Positions 32,679-42,080 of a stretch of 64,000 bases of DNA are shown in pieces; the first letter of the stretch is position 1, and the number at the start of each line of letters is the position of its first letter. A model generated the notes under the pieces. It was not told the DNA's origin. It did no database searches and saw nothing but the letters and a program-made list of their open reading frames with translations. This DNA is from Lachnospiraceae bacterium NC2004. GTDB lineage: Bacteria; Bacillota; Clostridia; Lachnospirales; Lachnospiraceae. A program made the translations under genes and the position numbers. The stretch spans positions 517,800 to 581,799 of the forward strand of contig JHXB01000001.1 of assembly GCA_000621905.1 (NCBI GenBank). Direction: 5' to 3'.

Positions 32679-34703
32679 CTATATCGCAAGTTCAATATCC
32701 TTAGGAATATCAAGCTCTTTATATTTAGACAAATCAACGCCTTCAGCAATCATATCCTTAAGCTTCTTGTCTGCCAAAGACAAAAGCTTGCCATCCTGAT
32801 AGATATCACCGACCTTAAAATTCATGATCCCACTCTGCCTTATTCCAAAGAAATCCCCCGGACCTCTAAGCTCAAGATCCTTCTTGGCAATGTAGAAACC
32901 GTCGTTAGAATCGGCAAGAACATTAAGTCTCTCCTTAATATGCTCGTCTTCCTTGCCATACATAAATACAGCATAAGATTGCGAATCACCTCTACCGACA
33001 CGCCCTCTAAGCTGATGAAGCTGAGCAAGTCCAAACCTTTCAGCATTCTCAATCATAATAAATGTTGCGTTAGGAACGTCGATTCCAACCTCAACAACAG
33101 TCGTAGAAACCAGTATATCCACTTCTCCTTTGGCAAATGAAGACAGGACGCTATTCTTGTCCTCTTCCTTCATCTTACCATGCAGATAGGCAATATTAGC
33201 ATTAGGAATCTCATCCTTAAGTGTCTCAGAATAGCTTATAACATCCTCCGCGTCGCTGTTGTCGCTCTCACATACCATCGGGCATATAACATAACACTGA
33301 TGTCCCTTATTAATCTCGTCATGCATGAACTTATAGCTTGCTTTTCTGTAGCCAACACCCACGACACAATTCTTGATAGGCAGACGGTTAGCAGGCTTCT
33401 CGTCCATAACGGATATATCCATATCTCCAAACAGCATCATAGCAAGAGTTCTAGGAATAGGAGTTGCGCTCATTATAAGTACATGAGGCGAATTGCCTTT
33501 GTTGATAAAGCGTTCCCTCTGCTTAACTCCAAACCTGTGCTGCTCATCCGTAACAACGAGCGCAAGATTGTTGTACTTAACACTCTCCTGAATAAGAGCA
33601 TGTGTACCGATAATAAGATCGGTATCGTGTGTAGCAATAGAATTAAGAACTTCCTTCCTCTCAGCGCCTTTAACAGAGCCGGTAAGCAAGGATACATTAA
33701 TCCCATAAGGCTTTAGTATATCTTTAAGCTTCTTATAATGCTGTCTTGCAAGCACCTCGGTAGGCGCCATCATAGCCCCCTGATAACCGCTTAGTATAAC
33801 AGTTAACAAAGCTAGTAACGCAACCACAGTCTTACCGGAACCAACATCTCCCTGAACAAGCCTGTTCATGGTATATTTGCCCGTAATATCACTTAAGATA
33901 TCTTCATAAGTCTCTTTTTGAGCCCTGGTTAAATCATACGGTAAATTAGTGATGAATTTATGAACACGAGCATCTTCTTTTATATTAAAATTGTTAGGAG
34001 TCTTAAGATTGGACTCTTTCAAACGATTAAGAGACATTAAAAACTTGAAAAACTCATGAAATACTATCCTGTTCCTTGCAAGAATAAGTGTATCTAAGCT
34101 ACCAGGAAAATGCATATTAATATACGCATCAGAAAGACGCATCATATCATTACTCTTTAAAAAGTCATCATCCAAATACTCTTTCTTGGCCTTAAAATAG
34201 CCCTCTAACTGCTTTATTGACTTAACAACAAGATTATTGCTTAATCCTTCAGTAAGCGGATATACAGGCTGAAAGCTGCCCTTAAGGCTCTCATATTCCT
34301 CTAATGTATAATACTTAGGATGATTAATAGTAAGCTTAGTGCCTCTCTTAGTCACTTCTCCTACGATTACATATTGCTGGTTGATATTGAAAACATTTGC
34401 CAAAAAGGGCATATTAAACCAGCATATCTCGTTGATGGTCCCCTCGCTGTCAACCATATCTATAAGGCACAGCTTAAGCCTTCTTGCAGGTCTTACAACC
34501 ATCCTTGAATGCACCTTAACGCTTACAGCACATCTCTCTCCCAACTTCATCTTAGAAAATGTAGTCGGCTCAAGAAAACTCTCATAAGTCCTTGGATAAT
34601 AGTCACCAAGATCCTTTATATTATTAACATTACATTTTAAAAAGAGGGCCTTGCTCTTAGCACCAACCCCCTTTAGAATGTCAACACTATCGTAGTCGTT
34701 CAT
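32679..34703 (-). CDS. recG: ATP-dependent DNA helicase RecG
   Basis: 674 residues. An N-terminal wedge/OB domain (~50-150) is followed by a superfamily 2 helicase: GDVGSGKTVVALLAL (Walker A), DEQHRFGVKQR (DExH-type box II), MSATPIPRTLAMMLFG, STTVVEVGIDVPNAT and the TRG-like LHQLRGRVGRGD. RecG remodels stalled replication forks and branched DNA. Length is normal. Its position behind the DAK2/FakA-like gene (yloV) is a conserved Firmicutes order. Confidence 0.97.
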   Translation of the reverse strand: MNDYDSVDILKGVGAKSKALFLKCNVNNIKDLGDYYPRTYESFLEPTTFSKMKLGERCAVSVKVHSRMVVRPARRLKLCLIDMVDSEGTINEICWFNMPFLANVFNINQQYVIVGEVTKRGTKLTINHPKYYTLEEYESLKGSFQPVYPLTEGLSNNLVVKSIKQLEGYFKAKKEYLDDDFLKSNDMMRLSDAYINMHFPGSLDTLILARNRIVFHEFFKFLMSLNRLKESNLKTPNNFNIKEDARVHKFITNLPYDLTRAQKETYEDILSDITGKYTMNRLVQGDVGSGKTVVALLALLTVILSGYQGAMMAPTEVLARQHYKKLKDILKPYGINVSLLTGSVKGAERKEVLNSIATHDTDLIIGTHALIQESVKYNNLALVVTDEQHRFGVKQRERFINKGNSPHVLIMSATPIPRTLAMMLFGDMDISVMDEKPANRLPIKNCVVGVGYRKASYKFMHDEINKGHQCYVICPMVCESDNSDAEDVISYSETLKDEIPNANIAYLHGKMKEEDKNSVLSSFAKGEVDILVSTTVVEVGIDVPNATFIMIENAERFGLAQLHQLRGRVGRGDSQSYAVFMYGKEDEHIKERLNVLADSNDGFYIAKKDLELRGPGDFFGIRQSGIMNFKVGDIYQDGKLLSLADKKLKDMIAEGVDLSKYKELDIPKDIELAI

Positions 34704-34714
34704 ATATAATCCTT

Positions 34715-36490
34715 CTATTCAACAGACAATATATAATAATAAACCGGCTGACCACCGTCATTCATCTCTACATCGCAATCAGGATAAGCTTCATCAAGCT
34801 TAGAAAGAAGTGACTTAGCATCCTTGTCAGAGACATCCTGACCTTTATATACGCTGATAAGTTCAGTATCCTCATCAACCATCTCTTTAATTAAATTAAG
34901 AGTTGTCTCCTCGATATCACTGCCGACAGTCTTGATTCCACCGTCATCCATACCCATGATATCCTCTTTATGAACCTCAATACCATTAATCTTGGTATCT
35001 CTGACAGCATAGGTAACCTGACCTGTCTTGACATTCTCGATGATACCCTTGAATGTCTCCTCGTTCTCAAAAACATCACCTTCAGGATTGAAGCAAATGA
35101 TAGCTGAAACACCCTGTGGAACTGTAGTTGTAGGAATAATAACGATATTCTTGTCCTCGGTTAAATCTCTCGCCTGATTAGCAGCCATAATAATATTCTT
35201 GTTATTAGGGAAAATGAAGATATTATCGGCATTAACATGAGCAATTGCACTAAGCATATCCTCGGTTGAAGGATTCATGGTCTGTCCGCCTTCAACGAGA
35301 TAATCAACGCCCAAGCCCTTAAATATCTCATTCATGCCGCGACCGATAGAAACTGCAATAATTCCCATATTCTTTCTAGGTTCATCGCTAAGATCCTTAA
35401 TTGCAGCAAATTCAGCCTTGGCTTTGGCCTCATCATGAGCCTTAGCCTCAGCAAGCGCCTCAGGAGTAACATCCATATCAAGGTTAAGGCTGTCCTTAAT
35501 AGAAGCAGCATGCTCCTTAGCCTCCTGGTGCTCCTCACGCATGTTGTCTATCTTCATATTGGTCAACTGACCATACTCTATAGCCTTCTCAAATGCCTGA
35601 CCCGGATGATCGGTATGAACATGAACCTTGATATAGTCGTCATCATAGACAAATACCAAAGAATCACCAAGACCAAGTAAAAACTCCTTAAGAGAATCTC
35701 TGTCGGAATCCTTAATCTCATTGTCAAGCATAATAATAAACTCGGTACAGTAAGTAAACTTGATATCAGCGTCATAAGCCGAACCACGTCCCTTAGAAGG
35801 ACCGTTACCACTCATAACACCGGCACCGCGCTGCTTCTTAACGCCATCGCCAGTGTTAAGGAGAGCAATCTCTTTGCCCTGAAGCTTGTATAAACCGCCG
35901 TAAAGCACAGTGATAAGACCCATTCCACCTGAATCTACAACTCCTGCTTCTTTCAAAATAGGGAGCTGATTAGGTGTGTTGTCAAGAGCCTTCTGTCCTG
36001 CCTCAACAACCTTGACGATAAACGCCTCTATATCCTTCTCGGAATCAACTATTCTGTTGGCCTCGTCTGCAATAGCCTTGGCAACCGTAAGAATCGTACC
36101 CTCTTTAGGCTTCATAACAGCCTTAAACGCAGATTCTACAGCGGAAGAAAATGCTTTGGTGATGATTGCGGTATCAATCTCGTCGTAATCCTGAAAGCAT
36201 TTGGTAAGACCTCTTAAAATCTGGGATAAGATGACACCCGAGTTACCTCTTGCACCCTTAAGTGATCCTGATGAAATTGCCTTACAAAGCATCTTCATAT
36301 CGAAGTTATCAGGAAGTGCCTCAACCTCTGATACAGCTGAGAGAATGGTAAGTGTCATGTTAGAACCGGTATCTCCATCAGGAACCGGGAATACATTTAA
36401 TTCATTAATATAATCTTTCTTAGAGTTCAAGTTAGCCGCGCCAGCTAAAAACATATCTCTAAAGCTCTTAGCGTCAAATGTAGTAGCCAA
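34715..36490 (-). CDS. FakA/YloV-like DAK2-domain protein
   Basis: 591 residues. The N-terminal DhaL/DAK2 domain has NVFPVPDGDTGSNM, the ADP-magnesium site, and SGSLKGARGNSGVILSQILRG. The middle and C-terminal parts match FakA-type proteins; FakA phosphorylates FakB-bound fatty acids for phospholipid synthesis. The ATP-binding Asp cluster is intact. The start is TTG at 36490 with GGAGG 9 bases upstream; there is no nearby ATG. No fakB (DegV family) gene is in the window. The order asp23-fakA-recG is as in Bacillus (yloU-yloV-recG). Confidence 0.88.
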   Translation of the reverse strand: MATTFDAKSFRDMFLAGAANLNSKKDYINELNVFPVPDGDTGSNMTLTILSAVSEVEALPDNFDMKMLCKAISSGSLKGARGNSGVILSQILRGLTKCFQDYDEIDTAIITKAFSSAVESAFKAVMKPKEGTILTVAKAIADEANRIVDSEKDIEAFIVKVVEAGQKALDNTPNQLPILKEAGVVDSGGMGLITVLYGGLYKLQGKEIALLNTGDGVKKQRGAGVMSGNGPSKGRGSAYDADIKFTYCTEFIIMLDNEIKDSDRDSLKEFLLGLGDSLVFVYDDDYIKVHVHTDHPGQAFEKAIEYGQLTNMKIDNMREEHQEAKEHAASIKDSLNLDMDVTPEALAEAKAHDEAKAKAEFAAIKDLSDEPRKNMGIIAVSIGRGMNEIFKGLGVDYLVEGGQTMNPSTEDMLSAIAHVNADNIFIFPNNKNIIMAANQARDLTEDKNIVIIPTTTVPQGVSAIICFNPEGDVFENEETFKGIIENVKTGQVTYAVRDTKINGIEVHKEDIMGMDDGGIKTVGSDIEETTLNLIKEMVDEDTELISVYKGQDVSDKDAKSLLSKLDEAYPDCDVEMNDGGQPVYYYILSVE

Positions 36491-36514
36491 AATAGTAAAC
36501 CTCCATTAATCTAA

Positions 36515-36874
36515 TCAATCAATTACACGAACATTATCAACACATACAACTATCTTGTTAACCTTAATTCCAAGGTTATGCTCAATATTGTATGTAACGG
36601 CATTGATAAGATTCTCTGTAACCGTTGTTATATTAACCCCATAGGCGACAATAATATGCATCTCGATGTAGAGCATATCATCCTTCATAACTACTCTAAC
36701 GCCCTTATTGGCGCTCTCCCTCTTGAGAAGGTATACAATTCCGTCTGTGACGTTCATAATCGCCATACCCACAATACCAAAACAATCAAGCGCTGCCATA
36801 CCTGCATGTTCAGCGATAACCTCCTGCTCGATTGTGATATTGCCTAATTCGTTCTCTATAACCTTTTTAGACAT
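36515..36874 (-). CDS. Asp23/Gls24-family protein (YloU-like)
   Basis: 119 residues with the family pattern GNITIEQEVIAEHAGMAALDCFGIVGMA ... and the C-terminal VNKIVVCVDNVRVI. Family members often act near the envelope and accompany FakA. Two ATGs sit close together; the one at 36874 has GGAGG 7 bases upstream, whereas the one at 36880 is only one base from it. Divergent from rpmB. Confidence 0.88.
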   Translation of the reverse strand: MSKKVIENELGNITIEQEVIAEHAGMAALDCFGIVGMAIMNVTDGIVYLLKRESANKGVRVVMKDDMLYIEMHIIVAYGVNITTVTENLINAVTYNIEHNLGIKVNKIVVCVDNVRVID

Positions 36875-36989
36875 AGTCATTCCTCCATAAAAAGCCAAAA
36901 ATATAAATAGATAAGACTTTATTTATCCTAATTATACATAATATTTAAAGAAAATGAAACAGATAAATTAAATTTATTGAAAATTTTAC

Positions 36990-37018
36990 TTGCACTAACG
37001 ACTACAATCTGTTAGAAT
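36990..37018 (+). promoter_or_regulatory. rpmB promoter
   Basis: TTGCAC (36990-36995) and TAGAAT (37013-37018) with a 17-bp spacer, 58 bp before the ATG. Confidence 0.65.
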
Positions 37019-37075
37019 GTGTAATGTTGTAGGTCTAAAAAGGCTTAAATCCGAGGTTTAAGGAGGTGCAAGTTC

Positions 37076-37261
37076 ATGGCAAAGTGTGCAGTATGTGGTA
37101 AAGGTGCTCATTTCGGACAGAAGGTGAGCCATTCACACCGCAGATCAAATAAAATGTGGAAATCTAATATCAAGAGCGTTCGTGTCGCTACTGAAGGCGG
37201 CAGCAAGAAGATGTACGTATGTACTAAGTGCTTGCGTTCTGGTGCAGTTGAGCGTGCATAA
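37076..37261 (+). CDS. rpmB: 50S ribosomal protein L28, zinc-ribbon form
   Basis: 61 residues. CAVCGKG at the N-terminus and CTKCLRSG near the end make two CxxC pairs, the zinc-binding (C+) form of L28; some bacteria also encode a Cys-free form used in zinc starvation. Full length and well formed. AGGAGG precedes the ATG, and a strong terminator follows. Monocistronic and divergent from the asp23 operon, as in Bacillus. Confidence 0.97.
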   Translation: MAKCAVCGKGAHFGQKVSHSHRRSNKMWKSNIKSVRVATEGGSKKMYVCTKCLRSGAVERA

Positions 37262-37279
37262 TTAGATTATTGATTAACT

Positions 37280-37306
37280 CCGGTAGGTTTATCCTACCGG
37301 TTTTTT
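37280..37306 (+). terminator. rpmB terminator
   Basis: CCGGTAGG / CCTACCGG with a TTTAT loop and six T. Confidence 0.9.
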
Positions 37307-37321
37307 CATTTTCACCAACAT

Positions 37322-37345
37322 AAAAAAGGCTGCTAAAAAGCAGCC
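37322..37345 (-). terminator. Terminator of the pyk-gerW run
   Basis: On the minus strand GGCTGCT / AGCAGCC around a TTTT loop, then six T, immediately after the gerW stop. Confidence 0.85.
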
Positions 37346-37351
37346 CATTAA

Positions 37352-37762
37352 TTAATCTATATCCACATCTTCGTCTTCATCGGCAATCTCATCTGCTATC
37401 TCTTCGATAACCTCTGCGTCAGTCTTCTTGTTTTTGCCGAATCTGTCTAATATATCAGGAATCATATCCATAAGCTTAGTCAAAGTCTCCTGATTCTTAA
37501 CATTTACAAGGCGTGTATGACCATTCTGAATCACCAGAATAGCGCTAGGTGTCATCTTACCACCCATACCACCGCCGGCTTTGTTCTTCTTGTCACCGTT
37601 CTCAGCATATGCACCTGCACCAACTCCGAAAGTAACATCAACAAGCGGAAGAAGTATGGTATCTCCAACCTTGGTAGGCTCTCCCACAACTGTCTTGGTT
37701 GAGAGAAATGTATCCATTCCGCTGAATAAAGTTCCCATAGTCTGATTAAAATCTGCTGCCAT
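37352..37762 (-). CDS. gerW: GerW/YtfJ-family sporulation protein
   Basis: 136 residues. The family core LPLVDVTFGVGAGAYAE then GGGMGGKMTPSAILVIQNGHTRLV is clear, and the C-terminus is acidic. Family members are needed for normal spore germination and are made in the forespore. It follows the DUF2953 gene (25 bp), the same partnership as ytfI-ytfJ in Bacillus. That points to a spore-forming lineage, although non-sporing relatives sometimes retain the pair. Confidence 0.9.
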   Translation of the reverse strand: MAADFNQTMGTLFSGMDTFLSTKTVVGEPTKVGDTILLPLVDVTFGVGAGAYAENGDKKNKAGGGMGGKMTPSAILVIQNGHTRLVNVKNQETLTKLMDMIPDILDRFGKNKKTDAEVIEEIADEIADEDEDVDID

Positions 37763-37787
37763 CTTAAACCTCCTCGTTTAAAAGGAC

Positions 37788-38951
37788 TTATCGTCCTAAA
37801 ATATGCTTAGTTCTCTTGATTGTTCGTATTGTATCAGGGCTAATAAGTATTCTTAAGGCACATCCGACAATATATATCAAATGAATCCTGCCCTTGATAT
37901 GCACATCAGCCTCCATCACCTTGTCGTTAAAATCCGGAACAATCTCAAAATGTGGCGACAATACCGGATAAAATGCTGAAATAACAGCAAGAACCTCTCC
38001 TGTAGTGGCCGGATCGTCAAAACCGTAGTGTATATATCCCTTAACCTTATTAGGCAATATATGCTTAATTATCTTAAATGCCTGATTCTTTAAAAGGCTT
38101 ACAGTCTTCTTGGTAGCCTCAGCGTCCCATAATCTCTTAAAACGCTTGCCTTTCTTATATGCTTCATCACCTTTAGCTTTGATTTCTTTAATCTTGGCTA
38201 TAATTGAAGACACACTGTCTATTATATTGTGAATTAAAGCTGTTAAGCTGTCAATAGCATTTTGAACTTTTATTATACCTTTTTTAATGCCCTTAAAGAA
38301 GATTGAAATACCTTTAAAGAAGGCACCTATCCTATCAAAAATACTATAATGCTCGTCTTCGTACTCTTCATCAGGCGATATTTCATCTTCATCGCTATCA
38401 ATCTCTTTATCAAGGAATTCTTCTACCTCATCAAGATGCTTTATATCAACCTTCTGCTCCTCATTAGGCTTAACATCTTCAGTATCTTCTAAAGGCATAT
38501 CTCCCTTAGCAATATCATCTGACGATTCATATCCCTCTTCAATGTCATCTAAAGGTTCAAGATTCTCATCTTCTATCTTGGATGGATGATCATCAACAAG
38601 CTCGTAATCACTAGAATCAACCTCGTATTCAACATCATCCTCAGCATTATCAGCCTCTTCTTTATCATCTTTAGGTTTATCACTGTCTATTATACTAAAG
38701 AACAAAACCTTAAGCTTATAGTGAAGCTTATTAACAATGCTGAATGTTAGAAAGAATCTTATAACAGGCCAAAAGTAAGTGACTTTCACTTCGATATCCA
38801 AATCCTTACCTCCGCCATATACTATATCAGCCCTATATCTTATAGGCATGATAAGCACCAAAAGGATAATCAGTAATGCAAATGCAAGAATTGACAATAC
38901 TATAATCAATAGCCATTTAAGAATCGCAAGAAGTATCATCAAAATCGTCAA
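37788..38951 (-). CDS. DUF2953 membrane protein (YtfI-like)
   Basis: 387 residues. An N-terminal hydrophobic stretch (~1-33) is followed by the DUF2953 start VYGGGKDLDIEVKVTYFWPVIRF. Residues ~95-200 are a long acidic insert that is unusual for the family, and the C-terminal part (LPNKVKGYIHYGFDDPATTGEVLAVISAFYP) matches the conserved DUF2953 core. Start is TTG at 38951: the upstream GGGGGTGATC is almost fully complementary to the 16S tail and lies 5 bases away. Partner of gerW. Confidence 0.82.
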   Translation of the reverse strand: MTILMILLAILKWLLIIVLSILAFALLIILLVLIMPIRYRADIVYGGGKDLDIEVKVTYFWPVIRFFLTFSIVNKLHYKLKVLFFSIIDSDKPKDDKEEADNAEDDVEYEVDSSDYELVDDHPSKIEDENLEPLDDIEEGYESSDDIAKGDMPLEDTEDVKPNEEQKVDIKHLDEVEEFLDKEIDSDEDEISPDEEYEDEHYSIFDRIGAFFKGISIFFKGIKKGIIKVQNAIDSLTALIHNIIDSVSSIIAKIKEIKAKGDEAYKKGKRFKRLWDAEATKKTVSLLKNQAFKIIKHILPNKVKGYIHYGFDDPATTGEVLAVISAFYPVLSPHFEIVPDFNDKVMEADVHIKGRIHLIYIVGCALRILISPDTIRTIKRTKHILGR

Positions 38952-38966
38952 GTGCTGATCACCCCC

Positions 38967-39284
38967 TTAATCTTTCATACCAAGAAACTTATTAAAATCA
39001 ACATCTCCAAGTTCCTTGATACAATCCTCTGTCATAAGCTTAATCAGTTCGTATGCATCATCTTTGTCTTTGGCAATGCCGTAAACGGTAAGGTCCTTAT
39101 AAACCTCATAATAACGCTGAAAAAGCAAATTATAGTTATAGATATCAAACACATCTATTCCGTTGGTGGATTCAGTGATAATATAAACGCCAAGGCATGG
39201 ATTACCCGACTTAATCTTATCAATGACTTTATCCTGCTTTTTTAGCATTTGCTCACTAACATAGAGCTTAGAACTGATCTGCAT
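38967..39284 (-). CDS. Unknown 105-residue protein
   Basis: No family recognised. A mixed alpha/beta pattern is suggested by alternating strands (CLGVYIITES, LTVYGIAKD) and a C-terminal helix (DDAYELIKLMTEDCIKEL). There is no signal peptide or membrane segment, so it should be cytosolic. It lies 11 bp after the 447-residue unknown and 15 bp before DUF2953, inside the pyk-gerW run, so it is almost certainly real and co-transcribed. Confidence 0.7.
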   Translation of the reverse strand: MQISSKLYVSEQMLKKQDKVIDKIKSGNPCLGVYIITESTNGIDVFDIYNYNLLFQRYYEVYKDLTVYGIAKDKDDAYELIKLMTEDCIKELGDVDFNKFLGMKD

Positions 39285-39295
39285 AGATACCCTCT

Positions 39296-40639
39296 TTATT
39301 CTTCCATTATACTCTTTATAATATCAACAGAAGCGGCGAGTTCGCTTTCATCACTGCAATGAGTCAACGAGTACTTAACATACTCACTGACTTCATCCGG
39401 CGAGTTAAAGAATACAGGAAGATTACTAATAACCTGACTCATAACTGCACGATTGATAATCTTAGAGTGCGCCTTAAAGAAGTCGTCAAAACTCTTGATA
39501 ACTTCTGCTTTCTTGTTCTCTAAGTACTCTTTATCAAGAGCAACACTCTCATCTTCCTCGTCTAAGTTGATGAATATACTGCTCGAAACAAGCTTCATTG
39601 AGAGATTAAGAGACTTAAGACCTGCATTATCACCATGCTCTGAGAAAATGTCACTAAGCATACCCTCATAACCCATGAGCCTATCCATAACATCTTCCTG
39701 TCTTCCCTCTAACACCTCAAGATACTCAGTACATCTCTCCAAAACACCAGAAGCATCTTCTAAGAAATTGTCTCTAATCTCGTATAACATATTAAGCGCA
39801 TGCTTGGTAGATGCACTCTCGTCTGTAATATAAGGCTTTAACTCAGCCAAAACATAGGTATTGTTGACACACTCTTCCAAAATCATGAAAATGCCGACAG
39901 TATTGCTTAACTTATCAGCCCACTCCGTCAACAAAGTATTGATGTCGTTATACTTATCCTCGTCAATATCAGTATAATCAACTGAATTAAGACCTTCCAT
40001 GAACTCCTTGATACCCTTGATATGCTCTAACTCTTTGTAGTCGGTATCGATAGCCGCAGATGTAGTTATCATGTAGATAAAATCATCAAGCGCCTTCTTG
40101 TCAGAGTCCTTATAAATATCAATACTGTCATTTAAAATGTCATAGAATCTCTTCTTGGTCATCCTTAACGGAAGCTCGGAAACCACAGACTTAATCTTAT
40201 CATTGGTAATAACAGCATCTTCCTTGGCACCGAATATAAACTGATTAATCTTAGATTCAAAGAAACCTACATCCGGTAGCTCATAATCCTTAAACTTGTA
40301 TTCTATTCTGTTAAGAACATGCTCATGAACAGTCAATGCATCTGCATACATTGTAACGATATCCATGATATCAATAATGTCTCCACGAAGCTTCTTTAAG
40401 GCATCAATCTGCTCTTCACCCTCAAGAAACAAAGCGTCATTGTATCTGGTAACTAGCTCTCTTGCAAATTCATATCCACCCTCTTCGTTGAGCATCTCAA
40501 ATACAGTATAGTAAACCATACCGGACTGTATAGCAGCATAATTGTAGTATAAATTGGCAAAATTGGTTACATAATCGTCTAAATACTTATCGTATGACTT
40601 AGCTTTCTTAAGCTTATTTAACAGTTCTTTCTCATTCAT
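39296..40639 (-). CDS. Unknown 447-residue helical protein
   Basis: No family recognised. Almost entirely predicted helix, Leu/Glu/Asp/Tyr rich and acidic, with no signal peptide, membrane segment or metal motif; it looks like a helical-repeat scaffold. It starts 2 bp after the pyk stop, so it is translationally linked to pyruvate kinase, and precedes the 105-residue unknown by 11 bp. Role unknown; a cytosolic partner of the sporulation or glycolytic genes around it is possible. Confidence 0.75.
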   Translation of the reverse strand: MNEKELLNKLKKAKSYDKYLDDYVTNFANLYYNYAAIQSGMVYYTVFEMLNEEGGYEFARELVTRYNDALFLEGEEQIDALKKLRGDIIDIMDIVTMYADALTVHEHVLNRIEYKFKDYELPDVGFFESKINQFIFGAKEDAVITNDKIKSVVSELPLRMTKKRFYDILNDSIDIYKDSDKKALDDFIYMITTSAAIDTDYKELEHIKGIKEFMEGLNSVDYTDIDEDKYNDINTLLTEWADKLSNTVGIFMILEECVNNTYVLAELKPYITDESASTKHALNMLYEIRDNFLEDASGVLERCTEYLEVLEGRQEDVMDRLMGYEGMLSDIFSEHGDNAGLKSLNLSMKLVSSSIFINLDEEDESVALDKEYLENKKAEVIKSFDDFFKAHSKIINRAVMSQVISNLPVFFNSPDEVSEYVKYSLTHCSDESELAASVDIIKSIMEE

Positions 40640-40641
40640 AA

Positions 40642-42057
40642 TTAAATAATAAACACTTTCATAATATTGGTGATTGAATACTTACCGTAGACACTTCCGG
40701 CAGTGATAACTACAACATCATCCTCCTCAACGAGTCTTGCATCCTTAACTGTATCAACGGCTACATTAAGTATCTCCTCAGAGTGTGACACATGAGGGGT
40801 CTTCATAGGGATAACTCCCCAATATATCTGCATTTTACGAAGAGTCGTATCAATCGGTGAAAGACCGATAATAGGGCATTCCGGATGGAACTTAGAAACC
40901 ACTCTCGCAGTCTGCCCTGACATACTTGAGCAGAGAATGTACTTAGCATTAACATTCATTGCAGTAGCAACCGATGAAAATGCAACCGCACTCGACACAT
41001 CCTGTGTCTCTCTAAATCTACGCTTCTTCATATGGAAATCCTGATCGAGATGCGACTCTGTAGCAAGCGCAATCTCAGACATAGTCTGAACAGACTCAAC
41101 AGGATACTTACCTACTGCAGTCTCACCGGACAACATGATCGCGTCGGTACCATCATAGATAGCATTGGCAACATCAGTAACCTCAGCTCTTGTAGGGCGA
41201 GGATTTCTAATCATGGAATCAAGCATCTGAGTAGCTGTAATTACAGGCTTATAAGCCTTGTTAGCCTTCTGAATAAGCTCTTTCTGAATGAAAGGAACCT
41301 CCTCGGCAGGAATCTCAACGCCCAAATCTCCTCTTGCAACCATAATTCCGTCTGCTACCTCTAAGATAGCGTCGATATTGTCAACGCCTTCCTGATTCTC
41401 GATCTTAGCGATAACATCGATATTCTCAGCAACATTGTCCTTAAGAAGCTGCTTAATCTCTAGTACAGCCTCAGGTCCTCTTACAAATGAAGCCGCAATA
41501 AAGTCAATATTGTGCTTTAATCCGAAAATGATATCTTCTTTGTCCTTGTCAGTAATAAATGGAAGATTAACCTTGACATTAGGTACATTAACGCCCTTTC
41601 TATCAGAAACTTCGCCACCTGCGATAACTTCACAGTCTATAGTAGACTCTGTCTTAGAAGTAACCTTAAGTTCAATCAAACCATCGTCGATAAGAATCCT
41701 TCTTCCGATTTCGACATCATTTGGCAAACCTTTATATGAAACAGGGATAACGCCCTCTCCACCTGTAATATCTTCTGTTGTAAGTCTGACAAGCTGTCCA
41801 TCATTTAAAGTAATCTTGCCACCCTCAAATACTCCACATCTTATCTCAGGTCCCTTAGTGTCAAGAAGTATTGCGATCGGTGTGTTAAGCTCCTTTCTAA
41901 CCTGCTTAACAAGATTAATCATATGCTCCTTGTCAGCGTAAGTACCGTGTGACATGTTAATTCTGGCAATATTCATGCCGTGTGTCACTAATTGCTTTAA
42001 AACTTCTTTGTCCTCTGTATTAGGTCCTAAAGTACAGATAATCTTGGTCTTCTTCAT
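40642..42057 (-). CDS. pyk: Pyruvate kinase
   Basis: 471 residues. Transfers phosphate from phosphoenolpyruvate to ADP, the last ATP-forming step of glycolysis. KIICTLGPNTEDKEVLKQL, the active-site signature AKIENQEGVDNIDAIL (catalytic Lys), ARGDLGVEIP and TATQMLDSM are all present. It lacks the C-terminal PEP-utilising extension found in Bacillus Pyk. It sits in a same-strand run with corA and a pseudo-rhomboid gene upstream and two unknown genes downstream. Confidence 0.97.
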   Translation of the reverse strand: MKKTKIICTLGPNTEDKEVLKQLVTHGMNIARINMSHGTYADKEHMINLVKQVRKELNTPIAILLDTKGPEIRCGVFEGGKITLNDGQLVRLTTEDITGGEGVIPVSYKGLPNDVEIGRRILIDDGLIELKVTSKTESTIDCEVIAGGEVSDRKGVNVPNVKVNLPFITDKDKEDIIFGLKHNIDFIAASFVRGPEAVLEIKQLLKDNVAENIDVIAKIENQEGVDNIDAILEVADGIMVARGDLGVEIPAEEVPFIQKELIQKANKAYKPVITATQMLDSMIRNPRPTRAEVTDVANAIYDGTDAIMLSGETAVGKYPVESVQTMSEIALATESHLDQDFHMKKRRFRETQDVSSAVAFSSVATAMNVNAKYILCSSMSGQTARVVSKFHPECPIIGLSPIDTTLRKMQIYWGVIPMKTPHVSHSEEILNVAVDTVKDARLVEEDDVVVITAGSVYGKYSITNIMKVFII

Positions 42058-42080
42058 CTATAAAATGCCTCCTTAAAGTA

